DNA of 64,000 nucleotides from assembly GCA_900491605.1 (NCBI GenBank), contig UESW01004771.1, forward strand, positions 602,958 to 666,957. The letters run 5' to 3'. The notes under the pieces are model-generated. The model saw nothing but the letters and a program-made list of their open reading frames with translations. It searched no databases and was not told the DNA's origin. Positions 22,440-34,089 of the stretch are shown piece by piece. Numbering within the stretch: the first letter of the stretch is position 1; every line of letters begins with the position of its first letter. This DNA comes from Calamus simplicifolius (Eukaryota; Streptophyta; Magnoliopsida; Arecales; Arecaceae). The translations under genes and the position numbers were made by a program.

Positions 22440-24222
22440 GGATAGCTTTATATATGGTTACAACTAATTATATATATTACCATCAAATGGAACTGCATGC
22501 TGGCTTAATCTTATATTAGAGCAATGCTTTATGCTTTGCTTGACTTTTTCCCCTTTGTTTTTTTTGGATACCCCAGCACTAGCTAGAGATACTGAATAAC
22601 TAAAGGATCAAAGAAAAGAAAACAGAGAGGCGATCGAAGAAAGAATATCACATTTCAAATGAACAAATTTGGAACCATGTTATATGATTTCATCTCCATG
22701 ACATGAAGAATAAGACAAAAAGTTGTGCACAGATAATATTAAAATATTGCGTTATACTGATTCAATGCTTAACCTCAACATGATATGATTTATAGGTCAT
22801 ATACTACTCGCCAAATCAACACTCGCACAACATTAATACATGACTTGTATATGAATTGATTATGAGCAAAAATATTATACGATAAGTGATGAAGAGAGTA
22901 GAAAACAAAATGATGCAATATGTATATATATATATAGTTGCCGCGCCATATGATTGCTCCACATGATAAGAACATTTAATGCATCGCATGTTTAAATTAA
23001 TGCATAAATAATAAATAAAATAGAACAATTATAAGCGACACATGAGATCAAATCTGAGTATTAATTATTTCATACAAATTACCAATACCAGTTAATCTTA
23101 TTATTTAAAAATCTAAAGGCATCTTTGATATTTTGTTTAAATAATGAATTTAGATCGAGTGCAAGGATAAACATGACCTTCAAATTAATTGAGAGGTAAT
23201 AATTTGCTGATTAATTGCTTCCATTGGGCTTGCACGGACATAAAATATTCCAAATATTTCTTTGACTAATGCATTTATTCCTTTGAAACATTAGTCTTTT
23301 TGCGGATTTTACGTATAAACTATAATATTTTTGTAGGATTAGGAAAATTAGAATAGGAACATAAAATTTAGAATTGAGTCAAAATTAAGGCTTTTGCTTT
23401 CATGCTTTTGACTATAGATAAGTGGTGCCATAGTTTAGAGGAAATCAAAGGATATAAGGCATTAGGTAAAAGCTTAATTAAAGAGGTTTAAAAATGGGTT
23501 TGAGCAGATGTGATGGAGCCGGTTTCCTAACAAGAAAATAAAAAAAATCACAAACCTTAAATTGATGAACGTGGGAAATGTAAATATTGGTCTTTTTTTT
23601 TTATATTCCTCATATTTTAAAAAAATGTGCAAGAAATGGCAAAGAAATGATTTCCTAAGAAAATAAATTTACCCTCATCTTTATGGTAAAAATCAAAATC
23701 CGAATTACTATATTTATAATTATAGTGTTAACATGCATAATATATAAATAGAGAGTTCTACATCCATTATCAAATTCAATGATTAGGCCATAAAATGAAA
23801 ATATGTACTTTTGAATTTCTATCCATACTCATATACACATACATACGAGTAAAATTAATATATGAATGCCTATATAATGGATCAAATAAGGTAGATATTA
23901 GCTATGTACATGACAAAGGGCATGCATCAATGATTCGGTTTGTTAGATAGGCTTTACTATTCCCAAAGTTGCTTATAATCAAAAAATCATTTGACTTAGA
24001 GATCTTTAGCCTATTCATCATCTATGAATCCACCTTCAAATTACGTAATTTTTTGTAGTAAATAATTTAAAGAGAATAGAACACATCCAATAATCTAAAT
24101 CATTGATAAAAAATCCACATCATCCAATCAAGGTTGACATTATTTGAATCATTATGTAGGCACCCACATATTAACTCTACTTTCTATATATGTATGTATG
24201 TATATATGTTACTATTTAGGCT

Positions 24223-24258
<36 letters not shown>

Positions 24259-25956
24259 ATACAAATATGAACATATTCTTACACATAGGTGTGCGAGCGT
24301 GCACACACATATTTACACCCTTATATAGATACACAAATATGCATGTATACATATATACATTCACACACGCATGTATGTCAGTATATATGTACATATATGT
24401 ATATCCATGTGTGTGTATATATATATATCAACCTTTTTTTAGGAATTTACTCAAAACAAGTTAGGGGCAACTTAGACAAGTGGTTGTCTCTTAAAATTGA
24501 TGGGTGCAATTAATTAAACCTCTCAAATTGTGACCTGCTTAGGGTATTAGTGATGAACAAGTGCTTAAGTTGATATCTCATTGTGCATGTGTGCACCTAG
24601 ATATTCATACACAAGTGCATAAGTGCATCCAATGGCAATATGGAATGAGCCTAAACTTATTAATGGTTTTTTTTTGTTACCTTAAAAATTTTATTATATA
24701 TAGTATGCTTTTTCCGCTTGTGCTTGGTTGTGCCAAGAGACTTATATTCAAAATTTGATTTTGGAAAGGATTTGGAAGGTTAAGGATACTTGGTACTTAT
24801 TTGGTATTTTTCTAAGAAAATTTTTGTTAAAAAAGTTTTCTCTATATCTATTTTCCTAAAAAAAATTGTAGAGAAAAATAAATTTTACCACATCTAGTTA
24901 ATAAAAAAAATTATTTGAAAAAATATCTCTAAAAATATTTGCCTATATTTGTTCAGAGGTAATTTTACATGAAAAAAAACTAATTTTAGTATAATACCCC
25001 TAAAATATGATAATATCATATATTATATTATAATATTATATATATCAATATAATAATATAATATTATATTATATTAGCAATATTTTATTTGTAATATATT
25101 ATATGATATTATAATATGTGATATATAATATTATCTTATAGTAATATAATAAATATAATAAAAGGAAATAAAAAAAATAGTGGGGCAATTTGAACTTTTA
25201 ATGCTACAAAGTTTTTCTATGAGGCCAAAAAAGTTAAAATGATATCTCATCCCTGAGAAAAATTTTTCAATGCAGGATAAGAAAAGATATACAGATTTCA
25301 TAATCCATTTTTCCATCACTTTTCAATAACATATTAAAAAATAAAAACGAAAACGTTTTCCACCTTTATTCTTCTCTCCACAGCCAAACAAGCACATAGA
25401 GAAGAAAGAGATTTGTTCATGGTGCATAGGACATGGTGATGAGAAAGCGTAGATCAAATTTCATGCCCCTAAATTTGTTGCACTAATTCCTCTAATTCGT
25501 TCCGGACTTACATCTAGATTCGAGTAGATACCAAATCTTTGAAACCGGATCCGATTAGCCTGATATGCAGTGATTGGAATTAAGATTTTAATGGAATAGA
25601 AAGGTGTGGATCAGATTTCTTGTCCTCATGTGTCTCATTAATTTGGAACAACTCATCAGATCCGGGACTACGAAGCAGCTATGGCCAACGGTTGACTCCA
25701 ACACAGCTCCTCACAGCTGAAATAAAAATGTTTACTGAAAAATCTGAAATAAAAACTAAAAGGGCCATGGACTTTTCCTAATTTTTTTTATAAAAATGTT
25801 AAAAGAAAATTGTCATTGTGTTGATATGTTGGAGCTAGATCGATCGAGTCCAACTACAAACAATATCAAAAAAATTAACAGATTTAATTTTATTTTTTCC
25901 TAAAAGAAATAAAAGTTAGAGCTAACTGCTGCAAGAAAGAGCCAACTCCATGAAAA
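22440..25956. other. AT-rich intergenic spacer with microsatellites
   Basis: No gene recognised. It contains a short TA run near 22920-22936, the mixed CA/TA tract listed separately, and AT-rich stretches (notably 24960-25170). ORFs such as the one across 24144-24464 are simple translations of CA/TA microsatellite sequence. The stretch ends at the TTGAA that flanks element B. Confidence 0.6.
24223..24440. repeat. Compound CA/TA microsatellite region
   Basis: ACACACACAC (about 24223-24240) is followed by a TATATATA run to about 24258. Looser CA/TG/TA-rich sequence with more short runs follows, including TATATATA near 24417-24428. Confidence 0.85.
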
Positions 25957-25961
25957 TTGAA

Positions 25962-27242
25962 TGTTGGCACTAGATCATCGCCCTCGAGCGTCCACGAGCG
26001 TCCGGTCACCTCCTTCAGCGAGCTCCTCGTGCCTGCGGGCCTGCAAACAAGTCCCGAAGGCCAGAGATTCCAGCAGGGACCCTCCGACGCTCAAGTCAGT
26101 GCTATGGGCAATGATCGTGAGCTTGAGGAAGCTCGAAAGAGGAAAGAAGAGAGGGGCATAGAGCCATGCTCTCTATGAGAAAGAATGAGCATAAAGAGTG
26201 TAGTGAGTTCAGTTACCGTTCTTTTTTGGTCGGGGTCCCTCTTACCCTTTTTATAGATGCATGGAGTCTGTGGGTTTGAGGCGTTATCACTTGTCAGAAC
26301 ATTAATTGATGGCAGCACAGTATGACGTGTCAAGCTGCAGGCCGTGTCCTGTTAGAGTAGGTGGTTGCAGGGCATGGCCGATCGTTACGGCGCCTGCTAG
26401 ATATGTCCCCTACGTCACCTTTTTGGTTGTCCTATGCGGACAGTGATGGGTGATAAAGTTAGTCGTGTGGGTCCCAAGGTACATCCATTGGGGGGAGGAT
26501 AATGTTGAAAGATGATGTTGAGTTGAAGCCAAATGTCCCTCGTAGAACATTGATTATAAAGTGCTTGTGTGGCACCATTCATGCCCTCTGATGAGTTTTA
26601 AAAAAGACCGATGGTGAACACTTGCATGGCATTGTTCACCTGCATGGCACTGTTCACTATTGAGGCCGAGAGTGTCTCGGGGTTGAGACACCGTTCATGT
26701 GGCCTGAGACCGAGAGGGGGTATCAGGGGTTGGGACGTGAGGCCGAGACCGAGAGAGGGTCTTGGGGGTTGAGGGTGGAACATGTCCAAGGCCGATGGGG
26801 CCATCATGGCAGCCATAAATGCCTTTAAATAGGGAGAGAACAAGACAATAAATGCCTTAGAGCAAGTGGGTGTACGTGGCTTTATGAGGCAATAAATGCC
26901 TTGATGTGAGAGATATGCCGTAACCGAAGGGCCCTCGAAGGCCAAAGCGGGCTTGGAGGTTTGGCCTTGAGGGGGCCCTGAAGTTTAGAAAGAGAGTCAA
27001 AGCGAGATGCCCGCCACACTTCATTCCATTAAATGTTCTTCAAGCCATTATGACCATTTCTGCACGCTCTAGATCGGACATTAATGATGAATGATGGCCT
27101 TTGGGAAACCCACCCCTTTCTTCCTCTTATTCTCTTTCTTCATTATGAGAGCAATGCCGTGGATGGATGTTGGGAGCTGAGGCCGAAGGGGGCTCCATCA
27201 ATTTCCTTCCTTCACGTTCTCTAACGGGGATTAGCCACATCA
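25962..27242 (-). repeat. Element B 3' LTR (1281 bp)
   Basis: It starts TGTTGGCACTAGATCATC and ends TTAGCCACATCA. A TATA box (TATAAAAAGGG on the minus strand) lies at about 26246-26255. The hairpin GAGCTT-GAGG-AAGCTC is at 26119-26134, ~110 bases downstream of that TATA box in the transcribed direction. This is the prototype of the family to which solo LTR C belongs. Confidence 0.85.
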
Positions 27243-27262
27243 AATGCCCCCTCGCCCCTGAG
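27243..27262 (-). other. Polypurine tract of element B
   Basis: On the minus strand it reads CTCAGGGGCGAGGGGGCATT directly before the 3' LTR. It is similar in form to the element A tract. Confidence 0.7.
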
Positions 27263-27619
27263 ATGAAGCGGGCCCACCCCAGCAAGGCGAAAGGGGCGTC
27301 ACCTCCCAAGTGGCCGATCCTCGCCTAACTTTAGGCCTTTAACTTTTGACATGAAGTTTGGATGTGGGTCCCCATCCACATGCTGTTGAGGCAAAAAGCC
27401 AATGAAGCTGTAATGATGCTCCTGAGACAGAGGGAGCCGTTGAGGCTGTAATAATGCCGCGGAGGCAGAGATCAAGCCGCTAAGGCTGTTGAGGCTAAAA
27501 TAAGATGGCCGAAGCGGAAATAAAGCCATGGGGGCTGCAATAAATTGCCTCTGTGTATTTGATATCGACGTTGGAGTCAGTTTTTGGCTTTTGATGCCGA
27601 GCTGGTCTCAGGCTTGAGT

Positions 27620-28960
27620 GTCGATGGTTCATCGGGCTTTGAGTGCCGACCGAGTCGGGCTTGTTGTTGAGAGCCGATGGTTCGTCGCTTTGCCAGTGGT
27701 ACCCGGGCTTATGGTGCCGGCGCTTGGGGCCGACCGAGGCCTTCCCTGCTCAACTCGGGCTTTTTGTGCCGACCGAGGTCGGGCTTTAGTTATTGAGAGC
27801 CGATTGTACATCGCTCTGCCAGTGGTACACTGGGCTTCATGCCTGGCTGGCCCAGGGCTTTTTGTGCTGACCAGGGTCGGGCTTTAGTTATTGAGAGCCG
27901 ATGGTACATCGCTCTGCCAGTGGTACACTGGGCTTCGTGCCTGGCTGGCCCAGGTCTTTTTGTGCCGACTGGGGTCGAGCTTTAGTTGTTGAGAGCCGAT
28001 GATACATCGCTCTGCCAGTGGTACACTAGGCTTCGTGCCTGGCTGGCCTAGGGCTTTTTGTGCCGACCGGGCTCGGGCTTTAGTTGTTGACAGCCGATGG
28101 TACATCGCTCTGCCAGTGGTACACTGAGCTTCATGCCTAACTGGCCCAGGGCTTTTTGTGCCAATTGGGGTCAGGCTTTAGTTGTTGAGAGCCGATGATA
28201 CATCGCTCTACCAGTGGTACACTGGGTTCGTGCCTGGCTGGCCCAAGGCTTTTTGTGCCGACCGGGGTCGGGCTTTAGTTGTTGAGAGTCGATGGTACAT
28301 CGCTCTGCCAGTGGTACACTGGGCTTCGTGCCTGGCTGGCCCAGGGCTTTTTGTACCGATCGGGTCGGGCTTTAGTTGTTGAGAGCCGATGGTACATCGC
28401 TCTGCCAGTGGTACACTGGGCTTCATGCCTGGCTGGCCCAGGGCTTTTTGTGCCGACCGGGGTTGGGCTTTAGTTGTTGAGAGCCGATGGTACATCGCTC
28501 TGCTAGTGGTACACTAGGCTTCATGCCTGGCTGGCCCAAGGCTTTTTGTGCCGACCGAGATCAAGCTTTAGTTTTGAGAGCCGATGGTACATCGTTCTGC
28601 CAGTGGTATACTGGGCTTCATGCCTGGCTGGCCCAGGGCTTTTTGTGCCGACCGGGGTCGGGCTTTAGTTGTTGAGAGCCGATGGTACATCATTCTGCCA
28701 GTGGTACACTGGGCTTCGCGCCTGGCTGGCCCAGGGCTTTTTCTGCCGATCGGGGTTGGGCTTTAGTTGTTGAGAGCCAATGGTACATCGCTCTGCCAGT
28801 GGTATACTGGGCTTCGTGCCTGGCTAGCCCAGGGCTTTTTGTGCTGATCAGGATTGGGCTTTAGTTGTTAAGAGCCGATGGTACATCGCTCTGCCAATGG
28901 TACACTGGGCTTCATGCCTGGCTGGCCTAGGGCTTTTTGGATGCCAAAGCAAGGTTGGCC
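27620..28960. repeat. ~98-bp tandem array in the interior of element B
   Basis: About 13 head-to-tail units containing CATCGCTCTGCCAGTGGTAC, a GCCTGGCTGGCCC string and GGGCTTTAGTTGTTGAGAGC. Recurrence points are near 27674, 27803, 27899, 27997, 28097, 28193, 28291, 28389, 28487, 28583, 28681, 28779 and 28877. The units are highly similar, and the first is more diverged. ORFs of 60-95 codons across it on both strands encode the same repeated peptide and are artefacts. Confidence 0.93.
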
Positions 28961-29738
28961 TTGGATGTTGATGTAAGGTAGATCTTCCCTGCATGACATT
29001 TTTAAGTATTAATAAAAGAAAACTGTCTTAAGTGCAATGTACTTAGCTCTTGTAGCTCCCATGTTTTCCTTTTGCGGGTTTGAGTACTTTCATCTGCTAG
29101 TGACCTGCCCCCCAGGGAATCATGTTAGTTGGATCGGAGGTGTCGTTGCCCTTACTTGGGCCTTCCCTCGCATTGGAGGCCAGGATGAGATGTCTGTGGC
29201 CGGGAAGAAGCTAGAAACCAGGAGAAAGCTGGAGGCCATTGAGGAAAGCTTCAACAGTTGGCTGTCATTGAAGACGAGTGGCTGGGAGAGTCCATCGAGG
29301 ACTTTGCTGAGAGTTGATATCAGTGGAGTAAAAAGGCCGATGGAATTGCTAAGAGGGCCCTTTGCCTAGCCCTTTCCTTGAAGAGATTGATTGCCCTCGG
29401 TGCTAAAGCTTGAAAGCAGCTAGAACGAAATCCGTAAAAGGTCATGGGCTCAGTTTGGCTTTTGGGTGTAACAGAGAGAAGGAGAGAGAGGAAAGTTGGA
29501 GTCAACAGTCAAAGCCTTTTGCTCTCATCTTCCTCTTTGCGTTAATTGCAACAATACCTCTCGGCTTACTACCGTAAGAGATTAAATGCCCATAAATACT
29601 TGAGGAGTTAGGATTTGGGTGGCAAGGAGTGGCGCTCTTGCTGGCTAACAAGCCTGAGCCTTAAATGGCCGTTGAGTTTGAGTTTGAGGTTGCTCTTACT
29701 CCTGAGCTTGTTGCCACACGGCCATGGAATATCGCTCC
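28961..29738. other. Element B interior, unassigned remnant
   Basis: A plus-strand ORF (29037-29369, 110 codons) has a Lys/Glu-rich middle that could form a short coiled coil, but I recognise no family. Near 29100 the minus strand has a GGGGGGCAGGTCACTAGC string, like the GGRSLA part of element A's integrase zinc region. This stretch may be the scar of a large internal deletion of pol. That is low-confidence. Confidence 0.35.
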
Positions 29739-31010
29739 TGATAAACGCATAAATAATTATTATTAAACCTATTAATTAATAATTTAACATACATATTATT
29801 ATTTAATATTTTAATATTTTATATAATATTTTAAATAAAACCTTATCAATTTAAAGAGCTCGATTTTAGGTATTTAACGATGCAAACGGTACTCGAATTG
29901 GACTTAAAACGAGCTCGGAATTGATTTTATAAGGATTTAGTACCGATTTCAAAGCAAAAACAGCAAACACATTGCCGACTTCATCGTCTTCTCAGCCGTT
30001 TTTTGTTTTCTTTCCGCCGATTCTTCTCCGATTCTTCTCCATTCAAATTCTAATCGTTTTCTCCATCAATTAAGGAATAGATTAGATTGGAAGTTATCAA
30101 ATTGAGAGAACTAAATTCCTTTGAAGGAATTTAGTTTTATTGAGGATTTATTCAAATTTTCTTTGGTGGCTTTCGCGTCCTCTGTTTTGGCACCACCGCG
30201 TCCTCTGTTTTGGCAACGCCGCATCAACACCGTGTCTTCACCTCATCCGGGCCTCTACAAATAGCAGCAAAGGCTTGGGAGAGCTTCTATTCCAAGGCGT
30301 CCGTCCATGGAGTCCTCTGTTCCGTGAAGTCCGGGAAGCAGCCGTCTGTGAGACCCGTTCCAGGCCGTGAGAAGGAGAAGGCGTCTTCTGTTTGTTGGAA
30401 AGAAGTCCGTGCTCCATGCGTGCTGCTATGTTCCCAGACACTTTGATCCAGCCATGAAGACTTCGTTCCAGCCGTGGAGATCGGCTGTTCTGTTCTATGC
30501 GTCCCAGGAGCGATTGGGGATCGTGGAGGCTTTGTTCATCCGTGGGCGTTGGAGGATCCGTTCTGTTCGTGGGCTGGTTCATGTCTTCAACCCGGTTCAG
30601 CCTGTCTTCAGTCTGTTTCATTTGGTCTTTGATTTGATTTATGAAGAATTTGTTGCTCTCTTATTGCTATCAGAAATTAAAACTCTTTTATTTTAGATTT
30701 TAATATGCACTCTTGGATGTTATTGAAATAAAGTTTCTATTCATGTTTAATTGTTATTAAATTTATTTTAGTGAAAATAATTTTAGACTGATCTATACTT
30801 AAAAGGGATGGGCCGTGATCTATGGGTACGGGCCGTGCTTTTACAAGATAGACCATATCTTGATTATTTTGCACTAATAATTATCTATTTAGTTAAATTT
30901 ATAAAATTATTTAAGATAATTGCTAAAGTCCCTGTGGAATCGATCCCTTACTCTCGCTATTCTAATAGTAAAATTAAGGTGTTTTAATCATTGCACTACG
31001 ACACGCATCA
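29739..31010. mobile_element. Solo LTR nested in element B
   Basis: It starts TGATAAACGCATAAAT and ends GACACGCATCA, with identical five-base duplications GCTCC at 29734-29738 and 31011-31015. No coding region or PBS adjoins. The phrase CCTGTGGAATCGATCCCTTA near 30930 is typical of the 3' part of many plant gypsy LTRs; I cannot name the lineage. ORFs inside (30140-30696) are LTR sequence, not genes. It inserted after B and is therefore younger. Confidence 0.88.
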
Positions 31011-31264
31011 GCTCCCATAGCCTTTGAACAACTGCCGTTAATGCTTGAATCTTTAGGGTGAGGGTGGCCCGGTGATTTGCTTGAATGGCGTGAACTGGTG
31101 GTGATGGTGGAACAGAGGACTAGCATCTTGTTGCTCAGTTTGTTGAGGTTGCCCCCCAGCGTTACTGGTGAAAGCCTCCCGGATTCTTATCATCACCCTC
31201 TTCACGATCCACCATTTTGATGAAAAAGGGATGAGGATCTGCAAACCAGCATCGCTAACCCTTT

Positions 31265-31281
31265 CCCTTCCTGGCGCGCCA
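31265..31281 (-). other. Primer-binding site of element B
   Basis: On the minus strand it reads TGGCGCGCCAGGAAGGG, starting three bases after the 5' LTR end. It is homologous to the element A site at 12584-12600. Confidence 0.72.
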
Positions 31282-31284
31282 ATC

Positions 31285-32573
31285 TGTTGGCGCCAGATCA
31301 CCACTCTCGAGCATCCGCGAGCATCCGGTCGCCTCCTCCAGCGAGCTCCTCACGCCTGTGGGCCTGCAAACAAGTCCCGGGGGCTGGAGATTCCGGCGGG
31401 GACCCTCCGACGCTCAAGTCAGTGCTCTGGGCAACGACCGTGAGCTTGAGGAAGCTCGAAAGAGGAAAGAAGAGAGGGGCATAGAGCCGTGCTCTCTGTG
31501 GGAAAGAATGAGCATAAAGAGTGTAGTGAGTTCAGTTACCTGTTCTTTTTTGGTCAGGGTCCCTCTTACCCTTTTTATAGATGCATGGAGTCTGTGGGCT
31601 TGAGGCATTATCACTTGTCAGAACATTAATTGATGGCAGCACAGTGGAGCTTACCTCCATATGACGTGTCAAGCTGCAGGCCGTGTCCTTCAGAGTAGGT
31701 GGTTGCAGGGCATGGCCGATCGTTACGGCGCCTGCTAGATATGTCCCCTACATCACCTTTTTGGTTGTCCTATGCGGACAGTGATAGGTGATAAAGTTCG
31801 TCATGTGGGTCCCAAGGTATAGCCGTTGGGGGGGAAGGATGATGTTGAGTTGAAGCCAACTGTCCCTTATAGAACATTGATTATAGAGTGCTTGTGTGGC
31901 ACCATTCATGCCCTTTGATGAGTTTTAAAAAAAATCGATGGTGAACACTTGCATGGCACTGTTCACCTGCATGACACTGTTCACTATCGAGGCCGAGGGT
32001 GTCTCGTGGTTGAGACACCGTTCATGTGGCCCGAGACCGAGAGGGGGTCTCGGGGATTGGGATGTGCCGAGACCGAGAGGAGGTCTCAGGGGTTGAGGGT
32101 GGAACATGTCCGAGGCCGATGTGGCCATCATGACAGCCATAAATGCCTTTAAATAAAGAGAGAACAAGGCAATAAATGCCTTAGAGCAAGTAGGTGTATT
32201 TGGCTTTATGAGACCATAAATGCCTTGGTGTGAGAGATATGCCGTAACCGAAGGGCCCTCGGAGGCCAAAGCGGGCTTGGAGGTTTGGCCTTGAGGGATC
32301 AGCCCTGGAGGGTCGGTCCTGAAGTTTAGAAAGAGAGTCAAGGTGCGACACTTCATTCCATTAAATGCTCTTCAAGCAATTATGACCATTTATGCATAAT
32401 TAAAGGCTCCAGTTGGCATTTTGGAAACATATGCACATAACGTGACTTCCTCTTATTCTCTTTCTTCGTTATGAGAGCAATATCGTGGATGAATATTGGG
32501 AGCTTAGGCCGAAGAGTACTCCATCAGTTTTCTTTCTTCATGATTCTCTAACAACGTTGAATCAACTACATCC
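31285..32573 (-). repeat. Element B 5' LTR (1289 bp)
   Basis: It starts TGTTGGCGCCAGATCACC. Its right end reads AACTACATCC where the partner has AGCCACATCA, so the terminal A is mutated. It has a TATA box at about 31571-31580 (minus) and the hairpin at 31442-31457. A few small indels distinguish it from the 3' LTR, including an ~10-base insert near 31645 and an extra segment near 32300. Confidence 0.83.
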
Positions 32574-32586
32574 TTAAAGATATCTT

Positions 32587-32840
32587 TTAACCATTTCCCC
32601 CTCCTCCTCCTGCGCAAATTCCATCAGCATTCCGGCATATCGTTTCTTCATCTCGTATCTCTGGCTTGGATTCCAAAGAGTACCAAAATCTTGCAGTGGG
32701 TATTTGAGCGACGAGACCGGCAAGGATGTTAGCATGCATGGATTTTGTGGATTCGTGGAGTCCCGGAGGCACCACGGCTCAGTACCAGCAAGGTTGGAGG
32801 TAAAGGACGGGCAGGTGTTCTCGTCCAGAGCTGGCTCCAA
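32587..32840 (-). CDS. Unrecognised ORF fragment next to element B
   Basis: A minus-strand frame with non-repetitive composition. Its C-terminal part contains WNPSQRYEMKKRYAGMLMEF and ends shortly before the element B boundary. It reads more like real protein than its surroundings but I do not recognise a family. It could be an exon fragment of a host gene truncated by the insertion, or chance. The N-terminal end runs toward the CG microsatellite. Confidence 0.25.
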
Positions 32841-32851
32841 TAGACGCTTTT

Positions 32852-32884
32852 TGTGTGTGCGCGCGCGCGCGCGCGCGCGCGTGT
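32852..32884. repeat. (GT)n(GC)n microsatellite
   Basis: TGTGTGTG followed by an uninterrupted GC run of about 10-11 dinucleotides and GTGT. Pure GC dinucleotide runs are rare in plant genomes, especially in an AT-rich neighbourhood. It forms the strange RARARA peptide in overlapping ORFs. Confidence 0.93.
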
Positions 32885-32889
32885 AAATA

Positions 32890-34089
32890 ATTTGGTGGAA
32901 GGATCCCAGAAGCTCCGTTCCTTTTAATAACTAGATAATCATAAATTAATTTCTGAAATAAGAAAATATGAATATTTTCTGCTGTTAATATGGATGGCAT
33001 GCTTTTATAGATTAGATCAGCTTTAAGCCATTATAAGAACCCCTGTGGATAAGTTATGTCCATGCGTCAATGTCTTTGCCAATGACGTACATGGCTAATG
33101 ATGTGGGATCATGTGGTGATGATGTGGCTATAACATTGTCAATGATGTGGCATGGATGTTGATGTGTGGAATGACATGCCACATGGCATGAAGATGTGGC
33201 ACCATGTGTCAACTAATTTAGTTGCCACATGGATGTTGATGTGGTATGCTAGCATCTCTTGCTATGCCATGTGGGATGATGATGTGCAAGCATTCTGATA
33301 TGGCTGATATATGGATGATGAATTGGTGTAGTTTTTATGTAATTTTATAAATTTTTAAAATTTTACTATTAATTCTGCATCTTTATGATTTTTCAAAAAA
33401 ATAAACATAGCAGTAGAAACCTTGGATATATTTGACTTGCAAATTTACATAAAAGTCTAGAATATTTTTTTTTATAAAAAAAATGATACAACATTAGTAA
33501 ATTTAAAGATCGTTAATTAATTAAAAATATCTACCCTTGAATCATTTTTTAAAACTCAAATATTTATGCCAAATTGTAAGATTTTTTTTATATAATCCTT
33601 TTCCACCTTCTCTCTTGTTGTCCTCCCTAGCCTTTTCACAAATAGTTATCTTTCAAAAAAAAATTTAATAAATTTTCCTTTCATTCTAGTGGGTAATTAT
33701 GGATGATATGCATTTATTTGCTTACACATGTATGCCTATGTAGAGGAGAGCTATTTATCCTACTACAAGCTTTAGCCTAAGATTTGGACTATAACTTTGT
33801 TTGTATAAGGGTCCTTAACACCTTTTGAGGATTTTGTGTAAAACTTCTAAAGAAAAGAATCTAATGTGTATCAATTTTTTAAAGTCTTAAAATTTTAGAT
33901 CTAGGTTGATAAAGTCTATCTTCTTTTGCTTGTGTTTATGTATTAAAAACAAGAAAAAATGGATTTTGAACTTCTAAAATAAGATTAATGCAAACTAAAA
34001 TCTACCCGGTTATATATTTTCAAACGAATGTACGTTTGCATTGCATATTTAAATATGTCCTATATTCACCTTTTATCTTGGAACATGAT
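32890..34089. other. Intergenic spacer with GATGTGGCA-type short repeats
   Basis: No gene recognised. Between about 33058 and 33320 the phrases GATGTGG, CCACATGG and GATGATGTG recur many times in both orientations at irregular spacing, giving many possible short stem-loops. Beyond 33320 the sequence is AT-rich and featureless. Confidence 0.5.

Larger units (their letters stand above)
25962..32573 (-). mobile_element. Element B: non-autonomous Tat-like LTR retrotransposon
   Basis: LTRs at 25962-27242 and 31285-32573 align by eye along their length. A PBS (31265-31281) adjoins the high-coordinate LTR and a PPT (27243-27262) adjoins the low-coordinate LTR, giving minus orientation. The flanks TTGAA (25957-25961) and TTAAA (32574-32578) match at 4 of 5 bases, a slightly decayed target duplication. 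The interior has no recognisable gag, protease, RT or integrase. It holds a ~98-bp tandem array, ~800 bp of unassigned sequence and a nested solo LTR. Without the nested insert the interior is only ~2.8 kb. It is therefore a deletion derivative that would depend on an autonomous relative for movement. Confidence 0.82.

Noticed and set aside
24144..24513. Cys/Tyr/His-rich ORFs
   Set aside because: Translations of CA/TA microsatellite sequence.
27618..28864. Many 60-95-codon ORFs on both strands
   Set aside because: They translate the 98-bp tandem repeat and encode the same peptide over and over; no domain.
30140..30696. ORFs of 76-127 codons on both strands
   Set aside because: Entirely inside a solo LTR with perfect target duplication; no recognised protein.
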